Assembly (NCBI GenBank): GCA_017590115.1
Contig: JAGGNK010008670.1
Location: forward strand, 1,178,001-1,242,000
DNA length: 64,000 bases
Direction: 5' to 3'
Source: Montifringilla adamsi
Lineage: Eukaryota; Chordata; Aves; Passeriformes; Passeridae
Shown: one piece after another, positions 23,975 to 35,934 of the stretch
Layout of the letters: the number at the start of each line of letters is the position of its first letter
Position numbering within the stretch: the stretch's first letter is position 1
Translations under genes and position numbers: made by a program
The notes under the pieces: model-generated
Database searches by the model: none
Told to the model about the DNA's origin: nothing
Seen by the model: the letters and a program-made list of their open reading frames with translations, nothing else

Positions 23975-24821
23975 GTCAATTCTTACCTGTTAACATTAAA
24001 AAAAAAAAAAAAAAATCCCACCCAGAAGTTTCTTTGAAATTTTGTGTACTTAAAAAAAAACCTGGAGGATTTTTTAACAAGGATATAGCAAACATGTATG
24101 TGGATGTTTTTCCCACCCATCCCAAAATAAGAAAGTTATAAAATTGCTTCTTTTAGCAGCTTCCCAGGCTTGTTGTGTCCTTTGGGCCCTGAGGATGCGC
24201 TGCTCTGAACTAACAGAACATAAATGTTGTGTCTCTGCCTGTGGGAAATGTTGTAAACATCCACGTGGAGACCACAAAAAAAAAAATCAATAAAAGTGGA
24301 AAATCACCATTGTACCTGCTGCTGTCAGTGCAGCAGGAAAGTTCACAGCCCATTCCAGCAGTTTGATGGCCCTCCTGCTAATGCCAGGGAAATAATTGTA
24401 ATCCAGCAGCACAGCCCAGCAGGGAGGCAGCTTATTTTCAAAACACAGCCACAGTGAGAAAACCAGCAACTCTTAAACTGTGAAAAATGAGTAGTTTGCT
24501 TTCTCCAGACAGGATTTTTTTTTTTTTTTTCATGGCTCAAGCTACAGTTTTTAGTTTTGATTTGAGTTATTGTGCCCAGGCTTTTTTAGCAGGAGGACTG
24601 GATTGATGTCAGTGTCATATCCTAAAGCCTGGCAGCAGTTTTGATCTGCACTGTTGTGAGATGAAGATTAAACCCTTCCTAGCCCTCTCTGGTCATCTGA
24701 AGAGCAGCCCTGCCCTGCCTGAAAGGAGTTCTGTCCACAAACTCAGCCGTGGACTCTCGGTTTAATCCTCTGAAATGCCTCCAAGCATTCTTGCCAAAAT
24801 CCATGTGCTTTTCTCGTCCAG

Positions 24822-24914
24822 AGCTCTCCTGACCTGACTGAAATGCCAGGCTTCATTTGTGGCTGTGTGTCCTGTGTTTTCCTGGGCAGCAGATTCCCTC
24901 AGCTCTGTAAAAAC
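24822..24914 (+). CDS. SLC66A1L: SLC66A1L exon with the second PQ motif
   Basis: Ninety-three bases, phase 0 at both ends, with acceptor TTTTCTCGTCCAG and donor AAAAAC/GTGAGT. It encodes SSPDLTEMPGFICGCVSCVF then LGSRFPQLCKN. Human SLC66A1 reads PFTRQEVIGFVIGSISSVLY then LLSRLPQIRTN, so the Pro-Gln pair that defines the PQ-loop family is kept at the same place. One helix residue is missing relative to human (VFLGSR against VLYLLSR). A second acceptor at 24849 would shorten the exon to 65 bases and change its phase; the longer form aligns better. Confidence 0.8.
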
Positions 24915-25046
24915 GTGAGTAGCTTTTTGGCAATTGTTTATTTGATTTCCTGTTCCTTCCAGTGTTGGGCTCTCCCTCACACCGAGCCCTCCTCAACTCA
25001 AACCCCCACTCTGCTTTTTTCACTGAAAAAAATGGGATTCCCTCCT

Positions 25047-25315
25047 NNNNNNNNNNNNNNNNNNNNNNNNNNNNNNNNNNNNNNNNNNNNNNNNNNNNNN
25101 NNNNNNNNNNNNNNNNNNNNNNNNNNNNNNNNNNNNNNNNNNNNNNNNNNNNNNNNNNNNNNNNNNNNNNNNNNNNNNNNNNNNNNNNNNNNNNNNNNNN
25201 NNNNNNNNNNNNNNNNNNNNNNNNNNNNNNNNNNNNNNNNNNNNNNNNNNNNNNNNNNNNNNNNNNNNNNNNNNNNNNNNNNNNNNNNNNNNNNNNNNNN
25301 NNNNNNNNNNNNNNN
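25047..25315. other. Assembly gap (269 N)
   Basis: A run of N between the last two SLC66A1L exons. Those exons join in frame and align contiguously to SLC66A1, missing only a residue or so at the junction. The gap therefore probably hides intron, not a whole exon. Confidence 0.95.
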
Positions 25316-26095
25316 ATTCAGAGAAGGATGATGAGAATTTTAGGAAAACACTGGTCTTTGATTGCTGGAAAAAGATTGATTGGCAGGGGAAGAATTTACA
25401 GCTGGATTTATCAGCAGAAATCTGCTTTCTATGATTGTTGTCATGAGCAAGTGGCATCCCCCCTTTTCTTTCTCCAAACTATTCCACCCTGGGAATAAAA
25501 GTTACAATTAGATATAAATTAGTTTTAAATCTTAGCCCCTTTTTGCCAAGGTACCATTACCTTTCACCACAGCCTCTTCACTATCAGTATATTTTTTTAA
25601 AAAATCAGTCTATTTTTAAAAACCCAACAAACACATCAAACTACCAGAAGTTTTTACTTTGTTCATTATATGCAGGTATTTTAACTGATTATGGAAGTGA
25701 TTAATTAATTTTTAAGGCTGTTGATATTCCCTCTCTACCTGGAATGACACAGTATTTTTAAAAAGTCTGCTAAATACACTGCTACAGCAATAGATTCCTT
25801 AAACACTAGTTCCCATTTGGAAACAGATTATCCCTGCTGTTTGCACTCCCACAAAAATGGCATTAACCAGAGATCCAAGCACTGTAACAGTTCCTGAATT
25901 TTCAGTGATTTGTGCTGAAACTCAGGAAATTCAGAGTCCCAGAAAGACAGGACAAGAATGACTGAAAGTCTTTGAATGGGTTATACCACAAAATGCCCAA
26001 ATTATCTCTAACTGGCTACTGTGGGTACATTTCAACATTTCTTTGTATTTATAGAACTGTTATTTTAATAATTTGTGTATAAAATTTGTGTTTAG

Positions 26096-26305
26096 CTCCA
26101 GAGGAGATGCACAGAAAGCACCTTTTACCTGCTCTTTGCCTTGGCCCTGATGGGAAACTGCACCTGTGGACTGAGCCTTGTTCTAAAGATGCCAAAACCC
26201 AAATCCTCCCGGGCCCTCTGCTTTGTTCACCACCTTCCCTGGCTCATTGGGAGCTTTGGAGTTTTGTTCCTTGACATTTTGGTATCATTTTCCTGTTACA
26301 GCTAA
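26096..26305 (+). CDS. SLC66A1L: SLC66A1L terminal coding exon
   Basis: Starting after TTTAG in phase 0, 69 codons encode LQRRCTESTFYLLFALALMG, then NCTCGLSLVLKM, a linker, and ALCFVHHLPWLIGSFGVLFL with DILVSFSCYS and a TAA stop. Human SLC66A1 reads FLRKSTQGISYSLFALVMLG, NTLYGLSVLLKN and YLLHHLPWLVGSLGVLLLD, so the last two membrane helices and the HHLPWL.GS signature are kept. The protein stops soon after the last helix and lacks the acidic dileucine tail (EPLLPS) that sends SLC66A1 to lysosomes. Location and transport activity therefore cannot be assumed. AATAAA signals follow at 26325 and 26384. Confidence 0.85.
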   Translation, partial: LQRRCTESTFYLLFALALMGNCTCGLSLVLKMPKPKSSRALCFVHHLPWLIGSFGVLFLDILVSFSCYS

Positions 26306-26410
26306 AGATTCAAGTAGGCTTACTAATAAATCGATCAGAAATGAAGTGGATTCTTTTTAAATTCCCATTTTTTCTAACCTGATAATAAAACCTTCTTGCT
26401 GAACAATAAT
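26306..26410 (+). terminator. SLC66A1L: SLC66A1L 3' untranslated region with poly-A signals
   Basis: AATAAA occurs at 26325-26330 and 26384-26389, directly after the stop codon at 26305. Either could set the transcript end; the cleavage site is not known. Confidence 0.5.
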
Positions 26411-29235
26411 TTGTACCCTTTCTATAATGATAATTCTTACAAGAATAGCAAGTTTAGAGAAAATACCAAAATTAAAGCTACTTTGAACAGGTTAATTTAT
26501 AACTTGGAGGCAGTAAATAGACACTAAAAGTTGGGAAGGTTGCACATGGGGTATTTTTATATTTAATATATTCATACCCAGTGTAGTAGTTATTGTTAGT
26601 CGTGCTCTTTCCAGGTGGAGCTTTGGCATTTTGTGATCAAGAAATAAAAAGCAAAATCTTTGGAGAAACTTTTGTACCTTGGCTTTAAACACCTGGTGAA
26701 AAGGGATGGATTGGGACTGTGCACTACAGTCACCTGTCTTGTTACCAGAGCTTGGATTTGCACTTAAAAGAGCAAAAAAGGGAGATTTTCTGATTTTTTT
26801 TCTGTAGGAAGAATTGTAGGTTTGTGTGTGAAAACATCTCAGTGCTTAACTCCATGAGCTGGAGCCATAAACCAGGATGGAACAAGGAGGGATTCCAGGC
26901 ATTTTGTGTTAATCCATTCCAGATTAAAAGCAAGTTCTTCTCCAGATTTACCTGGAACTCTTCCAGGAGTTCTGATTCCCAGAAGTTCTGATTCCAGTCG
27001 GTGTTGTCTTTCTGATTAAAGGAATTTCAGAAGGCCCTGCAATCAGAGGAGTGACCAGACAGCCCTGGCCTCGGGATGGCCCTGAAATTCCAGTGCCATT
27101 CCCAAGCCCCAGCTTGTGGGCTGGGTAAAACCTTCTGCACCACGGAACACAATCCCCCACTGAGCTGGGGACACTGAACTGTGGGTCCTGGCCTGTTCTG
27201 AAACAAATTCTGCTGTTCTCTGTTATGGGACAGTGCATTCTGTGAGCAAACTGTGAGATTCAGGGGGTTATTCCATGAACCAAGTCCTGACTTTCTCCTG
27301 CTCCAGCCCCCCGCTGGAAACATAAACCAGGCAGTATTTATTTACCCAAAAACCCCCAGAACTTGATTTTGACGACCCTCACAGTACATTCTATACAGAT
27401 TTGCAGATGCTTTTCTATGATAGACTGTGAAAATCAACTTTTTATTGCCCCCAAAGCTCCCCCGCTCCATTCCCTGCCTGGGACTGCAGTGCCAGCCTGC
27501 ACATGACATCAATTCCTGGGCTCTGCCTTGATTGGGGTCTGAATCCAATCTTGTTAATAGTCCTCCAGTTCAAATTGTATTGGAAACAGATGCTTCCAAA
27601 TCAGGTTGAGGAGCTTACAGGAATCTGGTCAAGTATAAAGTGTTGGTTGGGAATGGATGAAGTATTTGTAATCAAGAGAAAACAAAAGCAGACCTCCTGC
27701 TTGGAGAGCCCTGAAGGTAAGGGAGGCACTGCTTTTAGAAAGAACTTCACTGCTGCCTCTTGCCAAGCAAGAAGATAAAAATCTGACAAATTTATCCATC
27801 ACTTCAGTCCAGAAACCAAAGGATGGGCCACCTGGGTCTTGGGAAACAGGAATTAACCCCAAAAGTCCTAATTTCTAAGAGGGAGGCATTTCATCATTGG
27901 TATTTGTGTAACAGTCTGTTTTGAGGAGAAGTTGCCTAATTCTGGTTGACTTTATTCCTGATTGTGTCCAGAGTTTCATTAGGTGGAAAATAAACCCTCA
28001 TTTCTCAAGTTCCAAGGCAGGATTAAGAGTTCACTCACTCTGTGTCTGCTGCACTATTCCTGTGCTTCCATCTGACACAGACTAATCCTGGAAACAAATG
28101 GGCTCCTGCTCAGGCTGGAGCAGCAGCTCCAGGGCAGGATTCCCCCAGAGCCCCTTCAGCCTGGCTTAAGGGATAGCAACACCCTCACCCCAAAGCTGTG
28201 CTGGCTGCAGTTAAAGGGGTTTGGCTGCACAAACAGCCAATTATTCCCATAATTAATGGGAGTGTCCAGTTGTCTGGACAGCATGAGCTGCCCTCATGTT
28301 CACTTTGAGAGGTGTTTCATCACTGCACATTTCAATTATAAATTGGACAGAATTTCCTTTTCCAGTCAATGTTTCCTCTCACTTTGCAGCAGGAGATGGT
28401 TGGGATTCCTCGAGGTATTCTGGAGCTTGTCAGAGATGCTAAATCCGGGTTTGGATTTAAGTAGAGCTTTATGTTCTGTGCATGACTATTTAATGTTTCC
28501 CTTGTACACAGGGCTGCAGTCCTACTTGTTTGAAAATCCTAAATCAGTCCAGCCCTTGTCTTGGAGCAGCACCATCCTGAAGCTTCTAAGAGCCTGAATC
28601 TAGTGCAAGTTTTTCTGGAAAACTTCATCCTTTCCTCTTATTTCCTCCCCTGTGTCCTTCCTCCCCTGCTCCCTCCAAACCCAAACAACTCTGCTTTGTG
28701 TTTAGTTCAGAAAAAACCCTTCACCGAGATTTTTTCCCTTATTTTTTAGCTTTGACATCACCCTATTGTCTGGGAATTATGTCCAGCTCTTCCACATGTT
28801 TTCCTTTTCATTTAACATGGCCAGGCTGTGACTGGATGGCCAGAGTTTATTCAGCAAGAGCCAAGCTGAATTCTCCTGCACCTTTGGAATCCTTTCTAAC
28901 CCTCTACAAAACATCAGGCTCTGCAATTTAATTACTGGGCTAAAAATAGAAGCCTGGCCTGACAATTGAGCCAGAGGAGTTTCCCAGCCAGACATTGAAC
29001 TTCTCTGCACTCCTGTAAATGCTTGGGGTTGCCTCCAGTTTTTAAACTCAGCTTTTAAATTCATCTCAGATTTTTAAATTGCCAGTACATTGTTTAATTT
29101 CATAGAACAAATTTGCTGCAGTAGCTCAGTGGCTGTTGGAAAGTTTACCCTGAAACCTACTTTGGGTGTCTCCTCCACTCTGGGCTCTCTCTTGAGGTCT
29201 GAAAGTTCCTGGATTCGGTATTTTGGCAGTTTAGC
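26411..29235. other. Intergenic sequence, nothing recognised
   Basis: Unique sequence of mixed composition. No exon with protein similarity, no clear transposon and no tandem array was found. Confidence 0.5.
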
Positions 29236-29330
29236 TTTGTTTGTTTGTTTGTTTGTTTGTTTTGTTTTGTTTTGTTGTTTGTTTGGGGGGTTTTTTGTTT
29301 GTTTGTTTGTTTGTTTTTGTTTTTTTTTTT
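29236..29330. repeat. (TTTG)n/(TTTTG)n microsatellite
   Basis: GTTTGTTTGTTTG runs with TTTTG variants, broken by GGGGGGTTTTTT and ending in a T run. Confidence 0.9.
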
Positions 29331-30829
29331 AAATAAACAGCTGATATATTTGCTGCACAAGCATTCTGGAAATACTCTTTGATAAGCTGCACATAATGAG
29401 TGTTTATCATTTATTCACCTGCAGAGCTCTGGGGCTGTTGCCAATGTGGTGGCTCGGATGGTTTTTCCAGCCTTAAAAACTCCAAGGTTCTGCCATTCTG
29501 TAATCCATGGTGGGACTTCCAACAGATTCTCACGGTTTCCAGGGAAGCCTCTGTTAGAAGCCAAAGTGGTTTGTACCAAACTCAGAACTCAAGTACAAAA
29601 CTCCTCAATTATCCAGCAAAACTTCAGGAGAATTGTGATTATTTTGCATTTAAGGGCTGCCTGTGCTCCAAGGCAATGATTTTACTGCAGAGCTGACACC
29701 ATCAGCAGAAAGGACAAGGACACATTTGTTAATTCCTTTGACATCAGCAGTGTTTCAATGGCCTGCTTTACAATGGGGATAAATAATTTTGTCTAATTGC
29801 ACAACTCGTGCTGAAAACCGCTCTAAATGTTGAGTCATTTGTTGTCTGAGTGTCAGTGCCTGGAAATTTGGCTGCCTGGAAGTTTTGCAGGAGATGAGAA
29901 TTGTGTTTTGTGACCAGGCCCTGCTGAACTATTGCTAAGAAGAGTTTTAAAATAATTTTTAATAACTTTTTCTCCTTACCAGCCTCTCCTCTCCTTTTAG
30001 ACATTTGTGGGCTGATCAAGAAGCTCCTTTGATTTCAGGTAATTTAAAGGGACACAATATAAATTTTGGTTTTAAATAATAAAAACTACTCAAAAATAAA
30101 TTTGTTTTTAAATAATAAACTAATGGATTCAATGGATTGCATTTAAATTCCTACCAAAAGCACCCCCTGGAAATGAAATGTTTTCCCTGTGTTTTTGAGG
30201 ATCCACCTTGGAGAACTCCATTACTTTATTAGTTTCAGTCTGTATTTCCCTGATTTCTGGAGTGAGTAGAGGGAATTAAAAATTAACCTTTTCAGTCCAC
30301 AAATTAAAATACAATTTGTTGTCCTCCCAGATTTATCTGCTGTACACATGAGATTAGCAATCTCCTGCTTGGCTGTGATTGAAACCATGACTTGTTCCTT
30401 CTTAATGCCCTTAGAATTTGTTCTTCCATCATTTCTTCAAAGATTATTTCTCCTTTTATTGCTGCTCTGTGTAATCCTGTTTTGGGCTGTCTTTTTATCC
30501 CCGTTTCATACTGCTGGTTAGAACAGCCAAATGTGGGGTGTATAAAGTTGCTGTGATTTAATTTGAGGCTTTTGACTGAAAATAATTTGAATTTTTGCAT
30601 GTGAAGCAGTGGTAGTTATTTACTGATAGGTCATATATAAGTAATTACTGTGTATGGGTTAAATCAAGGCTTCAGTTTGAGTAAATTTTATTTCCATACT
30701 CAAACATTCCAGGTTAAAGGCAGATCCTGATCACCTCTTCCTTAATCCCAGGAAAACACAGCATGGAGCTCCCATCCCAGTTACTTTATTGAGAGCAAAG
30801 TGCCTTAAATCTTCTTGATTTATTTTACT

Positions 30830-30990
30830 AATTCTTCCCTAGTGCTGCTTGTAATCCGAGATTAACGGCATTGTTTGCTAATTTCATTGTTTTAACTATC
30901 ATGGAAATCTCATTAACTAAAGGAAACATCTAAAATGTCTGCAGGGCTTTATTTTTAAACAAATTAATCCCATTTTAAATAAATTTACCC
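30830..30990. promoter_or_regulatory. Candidate conserved non-coding element
   Basis: AT-rich unique block with GAGATTAACGGCATTG, GCTAATTTCATTG and CTCATTAACTAAAGG, free of repeats. Composition-based call. Confidence 0.3.
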
Positions 30991-31456
30991 CACCACAGTT
31001 CTCTGTTGTCGTCAGCAATCTCCTCCAAGACTGGAGTTACTCCTGGTTGTTGCATCCCAGCTTTGATGCCTTGTTCAATAAGAACACTGCATCTAAAATA
31101 AGAAAACTCTGCTTTATTTGCACCTTCTGCCTTTCTCCTGGAATGTGAGGTTTCCCCAAGTCCATCCTGGTGTTCCCCCTCCCCAAACTTGTGTTCCTGG
31201 GAAGGGGAGTTGGTTCAGCACGAGTGTGGAGCCACAGCTGGTCACTCCAGCCTCCCATTCCCTCTGTCCCCTACCAAGGAGCTCTCCAGAATCCTCTGCA
31301 AGCGACAAAAGCTGCTCCCACAATTTTTGGGGTACAACCCCTGTATTCCCAAAGCCACTGGCGGACACGGCCCTGCTCCCTGCAGAGGCTGGGCAGTCAG
31401 GAGCACAGTGATCCCTGGCTCAGGAGCCTTGGGACAGCATCCATGGATGTCCCAAC

Positions 31457-31710
31457 TGGAGCAGCCCAGTTCCCTGCTCCGTGCTGGGATGAACAGCCCA
31501 GTTCCCTGCTCCGTGCTGGGATGAGCTGGGATTGCTGCTGGAGCAGCCCAGTTCCGTGCTCCGTGCTGGGATGAGCTGGGATCGCTGCTGGAGCAGCCCA
31601 GTTCCCTGCTCCGTGCTGGGATCGCTGCTGGAGCAGCCCAGTTCCCTGCTCCATGCTGGGATCGCTGCTGGAGCAGCCCAGTTCCCTGCTGGGATGAGCT
31701 GGGATTGCCG
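31457..31710. repeat. 40/50-bp minisatellite, about six copies
   Basis: Tandem units carrying CTGGAGCAGCCCAGTTCCCT and GCTCCGTGCTGGGAT. Some have an extra GAGCTGGGAT ten-mer, so 40-base and 50-base forms alternate. Long open frames on both strands across it are by-products of the repeat. Confidence 0.9.
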
Positions 31711-31899
31711 CCGGGCTGTGTCCCCTGCCCTGAGAGGTGACAGGGATGCACGCAGACATTCCCCGGCAGCACAGCCTCGCTCCAAAGGCTCTAGACCTGT
31801 CCCCTGGAAGCTGCTCCAGCTTTTCCAAACCCCAGGCCGGGAGTTTCCCGGCCCTCCTGCCGGCTAAGGAGCCCCATCGCAGCGGGGAGTTAAATCCAG

Positions 31900-32245
31900 C
31901 CCCTGCTGGGGGGTGTTAAGGGAATCTTAATGGCACGAGGGAGGATTCATGAATATTAACAGCTTCCAGTGCCTCGGTGTCCATCGTGTGGCTGCTTGTG
32001 AGAGGCTGCTGGAAATATATGGGACGGAGACAGGGCATTGATTCATTCCAGGATGAGGGGGGTCGCCCTAATGTGCTCCAAACAGCTTTTAAATAATGAC
32101 TGCGGAGGAATTAAGACCAGTTTAATCCGACTAAATAATACTCCTAATGATAAACCATTAAAATCAAGTTGACTTTTAGATTCTAGCAATTGTATCAGAC
32201 AAGGTGATTACACTCACCATCAGTATTGATAATCATTAAAATAGA
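31900..32245. promoter_or_regulatory. Candidate conserved non-coding element
   Basis: Directly beside GC-rich repeats there is a block with GATTCATGAATATTAACAGC, TAAATAATGACTGCGG, CTAAATAATACTCCTAATGA and GATTACACTCACC. It has many ATTA/TAAT cores and unusual sequence complexity for its AT content. Confidence 0.45.
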
Positions 32246-32756
32246 TTAAACCATGGACTGGGAAATGAGAGATGCTGGGTGACTCTGGCAGAAATGCTGC
32301 TTTGACTTTCCAGCAGGGCCCCTTCTGCTCCCTGGAACTTCTGCTGCTCCCTGAGGATTCAGGGACCAGGCACTGTTCTCCATGAGCCTCAGAATGAGCA
32401 ACTCTTGAAACAGCACATTTTATCTCAAAATGTCTTGGGAGGGTGGCTGCAGAAAACAGGAAGGAAAAGGATTGTGTGGTCTTGCCTTGGTCCACCCGCT
32501 CTGCCTGGAGCCCAACCCTTGTTCTGCTGGAGGACATTTTCCAGGGTGGAAACACATCCAGAGGGAATCCTCACTGGGAACTGAGCTTTGATTCCTTCAG
32601 CAGCAGCCTGAGGTTTCTCCTCTTAAAGGAAGTTCCTGTAGATGTGGCCCAAAGTGACTCTGAGGAAGCTGAGCATTCAGAGCTGCCCCGAGCAGAGCCT
32701 CAGCTCTGAGCTGCACGTGGCTGGACACCAGCTAGCCCTAAAGCCACCGGCCCACG

Positions 32757-32817
32757 GGGCCAGAACCAGGTGGTCTTTGAGGTCCCTCCCAACCACGCCA
32801 TTCTGTGATCCTGTGAC
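32757..32817 (+). mobile_element. Short CR1 tail
   Basis: GGTGGTCTTTGAGGTCCCTC, CCATTCTGTGATCCTGTGAC: the terminal ~60 bases of a CR1 copy. Confidence 0.75.
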
Positions 32818-33179
32818 AGTGGGAAGGACCAGAAGCAGCCAAGGCAGGGGGGAGAGAGAGGAGGAACCTTGTCAGAGCTGCTCTTTTCTTGCCACAGGCA
32901 GCACCTCTGCCCCGTGGATTGGCCAGAATCCCAAAGCTTGATGATAAAAATCCCCTCCCCAGGAAGAGAGAAGGTGTTGTGTGAGTGGACGGTGCAGAAG
33001 AGCTCTTTGGGCACGTTGGAGAAGGAATTTCTCAGTGTTCCAAAAGCCTCCTTGGCAATGGAGCCTCCCCCTGCAGTGTTCCCTGCAAGCCACCTCATCC
33101 CTCTGAGGGCTCTAACTCAGCCTGGTGTGTTTGGGGTGATCCAGGGCAGCGCAGCTGCTGCTCTGCCCTGGGAATATTG

Positions 33180-33640
33180 ATATGGAGCACTCACTTGTCT
33201 GTGCCTTCAATTGCAAAGGGCTTTTTAAAATTGATTACTGGTCTGGCTCAAGTTATTGGATGACCCTGTAAATACAGAGCGAGGATGGGCGTTTTATGAT
33301 GTCTGACTTCCCTATAATATTTTTTTATTAAGTAAACGGTAATGGAAATATTGGGTTTTCATTCCTTGCTTGCTCCTTTCCCAACAATTGCCAGTAAATC
33401 AAAGTTGCAAAGAGCTGCTCCGTGCTGGCAAAGCTGACAGAGCCTGGTGGGCACTCATTTTGGAGATGATATGCCCTTATTTCTAGGCACTCAGCAGACT
33501 TCAGCGCTGATGTATTGACACTCCCAGCTTTCAGGTCAAGGAAATAGTGCAGGAAAGCATTTCCAGCAGAGAAATGCCCATATTTTAAAGTAAGGACTGC
33601 CGGTGGTAGCGACGCCGATTTGCTGAGGTACAAAAATGCC
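33180..33640. promoter_or_regulatory. Candidate conserved non-coding element
   Basis: Unique sequence with CTTCAATTGCAAAGGG, AAAATTGATTACTGG, TTTTATGATGTCTGAC (a CDX/HOX-like TTTATG) and TTTTTATTAAGTAAACGG. It is bounded by GC-rich sequence on the left and a CR1 scrap on the right. Confidence 0.4.
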
Positions 33641-33809
33641 ACGCTTAGAAAGCAAGGAAGTATTTCTTCCCTTCTTCTTCCAACATCACGTCTGGATGTC
33701 TCCATATCCAACAGGCACTTTGGGCAGCACAGAAACCCCTGTGAGCCCCTGGCCACGGGGCCAGGCTTGGGCCATCTCTCCCATCACACATCTCACACCC
33801 ACGGCCAGG

Positions 33810-33875
33810 CAACTGGGGTGCCTTCCCACCCTCCCAGGAAGGATTTTCCCCTCACATCTGATCCAAATCCCCTTT
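33810..33875 (-). mobile_element. CR1 internal scrap
   Basis: CACCCTCCCAGGAAGGATTT, then TCTGATCCAAATCCCC match the inner part of the CR1 3' region in reverse. The tail part is absent. Confidence 0.5.
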
Positions 33876-34021
33876 CTTTTAAGTGATTTGTTTATAGCCA
33901 AGAGCAGCCAGCCCGGCTCAGCCTGGTTTCTTTAGGACGGGTGATTCCAGCTGGGATTCCCTGGGATACTGGGAGCCCCGGGATGCCAGGACTGGCCGGG
34001 ACATCGCTGCTGCTCTGCCTG

Positions 34022-34615
34022 GGGAGCTGTGAGCCCGCATCCTCATCACATCCTGCATCCCATCCCGCATCCCTCATCACATCCTGCATCCCATCCCGCA
34101 TCCCTCATCACATCCTACATCCCATCCCGCATCCCTCATCATATCTTCCATCCAGTCCCGCATCCCTCATCACATCCCTCATCCCATCCCGCACCCCTCA
34201 TCCCATCCTGCATCCCTCATCACATCCCTCATCCCATCCCGCATCCCTCATCCCATCCCTCATCCCATCCTGCATCCCATCCCGCATCCCTCATCACATC
34301 CTGCATCCCATCCCGCATCCCTCATCACATCCTGCATCCCATCCCGCATCCCTCATCACATCCTGCATCCCATCCCGCATCCCTCATCACATCCTGCATC
34401 CCATCCCGCATCCCTCATCACATCCTGCATCCCATCCCGCATCCCTCATCACATCCTACATCCCATCCCGCATCCCTCATCATATCTTCCATCCAGTCCC
34501 GCATCCCTCATCACATCCCTCATCCCATCCCGCACCCCTCATCCCATCCTGCATCCCTCATCACATCCCTCATCCCATCCCGCATCCCTCATCCCATCCC
34601 TCATCCCCCATCCCA
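34022..34615. repeat. 31-bp minisatellite with an 11-unit higher-order repeat
   Basis: CATCCTGCATCCCATCCCGC followed by ATCCCTCATCA repeats with a strict 31-base period in the centre (same point at 34271, 34302, 34333, 34364, 34395, 34426). A variant segment with CATCCTACAT and ATCTTCCATCCAG occurs twice, 341 bases apart (11 x 31), so a block of units was itself duplicated. The array is stop-free in several frames, which creates long meaningless reading frames. Confidence 0.92.
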
Positions 34616-34637
34616 TGGCGGCCGGGGCCGCTCCCAC

Positions 34638-35934
34638 CAGATGGAGCAGTTGCTGTTCCAGCGCTGCCGAGCCGTGAATCCCAAACTCTGCGGAGCTGCG
34701 GCTCCAGCACGGACGCGCTGATCCTGCGGCTGCTCCCGGGTGTGGATCTGCCACGAAGCTCCCGGAGCCACGAGAACCAAGCCCCAGCCCTCCTTTGCTT
34801 CTCTCGTTTTAGCAGCCTCTGCTTCCCGAGCACGTCCCAGCTCTGCCCATGTTTTTCCCGGCTTTGCCCGGTTTTAGCTGGGCCGCTGCTGTTTTAGCAC
34901 ACTCTTTTCACTCTCTTTGGCCAAAAGGGCAAAGAGGTGATCAGAGATCAGACAACACACAACAGTGAAACGTGCTCCAGGTGTGGACTGGGGGTGTCTT
35001 TCCATGGGGGAGCAGAGGATGCCCACACAGCCACCCCATCCCTTGGCACCGCTCTGGGGCTGGACCTTGTGGCTCTGCACAACCCCCAGACAGGGACAGG
35101 AGGAGAGGGAATGGCCTCAGGCTGGGCCAGGGGAGGGGAGGGTTGGATATTGGGAGAATTTCTTCTCAGAAGGGGCTGTCCAGCCTGGCACAGCTGCTCA
35201 GGGCGAAGTGGTGAAGACCCGGCCCTGGAGGGATTTATCAGCCCTGTGGATGTGGCACTTGGGGACATGGCCAGTGTGGCCTTGGCACTGCTGGGGGAAT
35301 GGTTGGACTCCATGACCTCAGAGGGCTGTTCCAAACTGACAATTTTCTGAGTTTGTTCCTTGACTCTCCTACTGCTTTAAAAAGAAATTGTTCCTAAGCC
35401 CTCCTGCCCTGGCTGCACTCTGCCATGGAGGGTGGCGTTCAACCCTGTGTGCCCGTACTAACTAAGAGAGGTAAAACTTGAGATTCTTCCATCTGCTCTG
35501 CTGGAGGTGAACCTCGGGGTCCAGGTACCCCCAGAATTTGGAAGGCTCAGCCAGAACTCCAGATGTTGCAGTTTGGAGCTGGCTCTGAGCTGGTGAAACA
35601 CCAAGGTGGGATTTATTATTGCATCATTCGTCTGCACATCGAAAATAAGATTGTGTTACATAATCGCATCTCATTTGTTATTTATTGCTTTCTCTCCCTG
35701 CACAGATGTGGATGTTTCTCCCTCTCTCCTGGTGGATAATCCCTGTGGTTTTCCTGCTGGGCTGTGGGAGGTGCTGTGGGATGGGTGGGGAGCCAGGGGC
35801 TGGAGGGACAGGATGGGTTGAAGTTTTTCCAAAGAAAACCAACATCTTTTACCTGTTAATGCCTACAAAACTGCAGGAACTTCTGCAAACAGCGAGTTCA
35901 GGGGCCATGGCTTGTCCTGGGAGGTGAAATACTT
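34638..35934. repeat. Tandem segmental duplication, copy 1
   Basis: About 1.3 kb, from CAGATGGAGCAGTTGCTGTT to GGGAGGTGAAATACTT, repeated immediately to the right at about 99% identity. It contains a CR1 fragment (35091-35350) and an AT-rich CNE-like block (about 35604-35706: GGATTTATTATTGCATCATT, CATAATCGCATCTC). The left border abuts the 31-bp minisatellite. Confidence 0.93.
35091..35350 (+). mobile_element. CR1 LINE 3' fragment, in duplication copy 1
   Basis: Forward CR1 of a second subfamily: GGTTGGATATTGGGAGAATT, GTGGATGTGGCACTTGGGGA and GGTTGGACTCCATGACCTCA. It was carried along in the duplication. Confidence 0.85.

Noticed and set aside
24843..25498. Frames spanning the N gap
   Set aside because: The apparent length comes from unknown bases. 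Only the 24822-24914 part is supported as an exon.
29115..29145. tRNA-like A box (TAGCTCAGTGG)
   Set aside because: No matching B box or cloverleaf fold within the expected distance, so it is neither a tRNA gene nor a recognisable tRNA-derived SINE.
31397..31828. Overlapping frames on both strands
   Set aside because: By-products of the 40/50-bp minisatellite at 31457-31710.
33941..34897. Long plus-strand reading frame rich in Ser, His, Pro and Ile
   Set aside because: It runs through the 31-bp minisatellite. The repeat unit has no stop in any frame, and no protein family or splice structure supports it.
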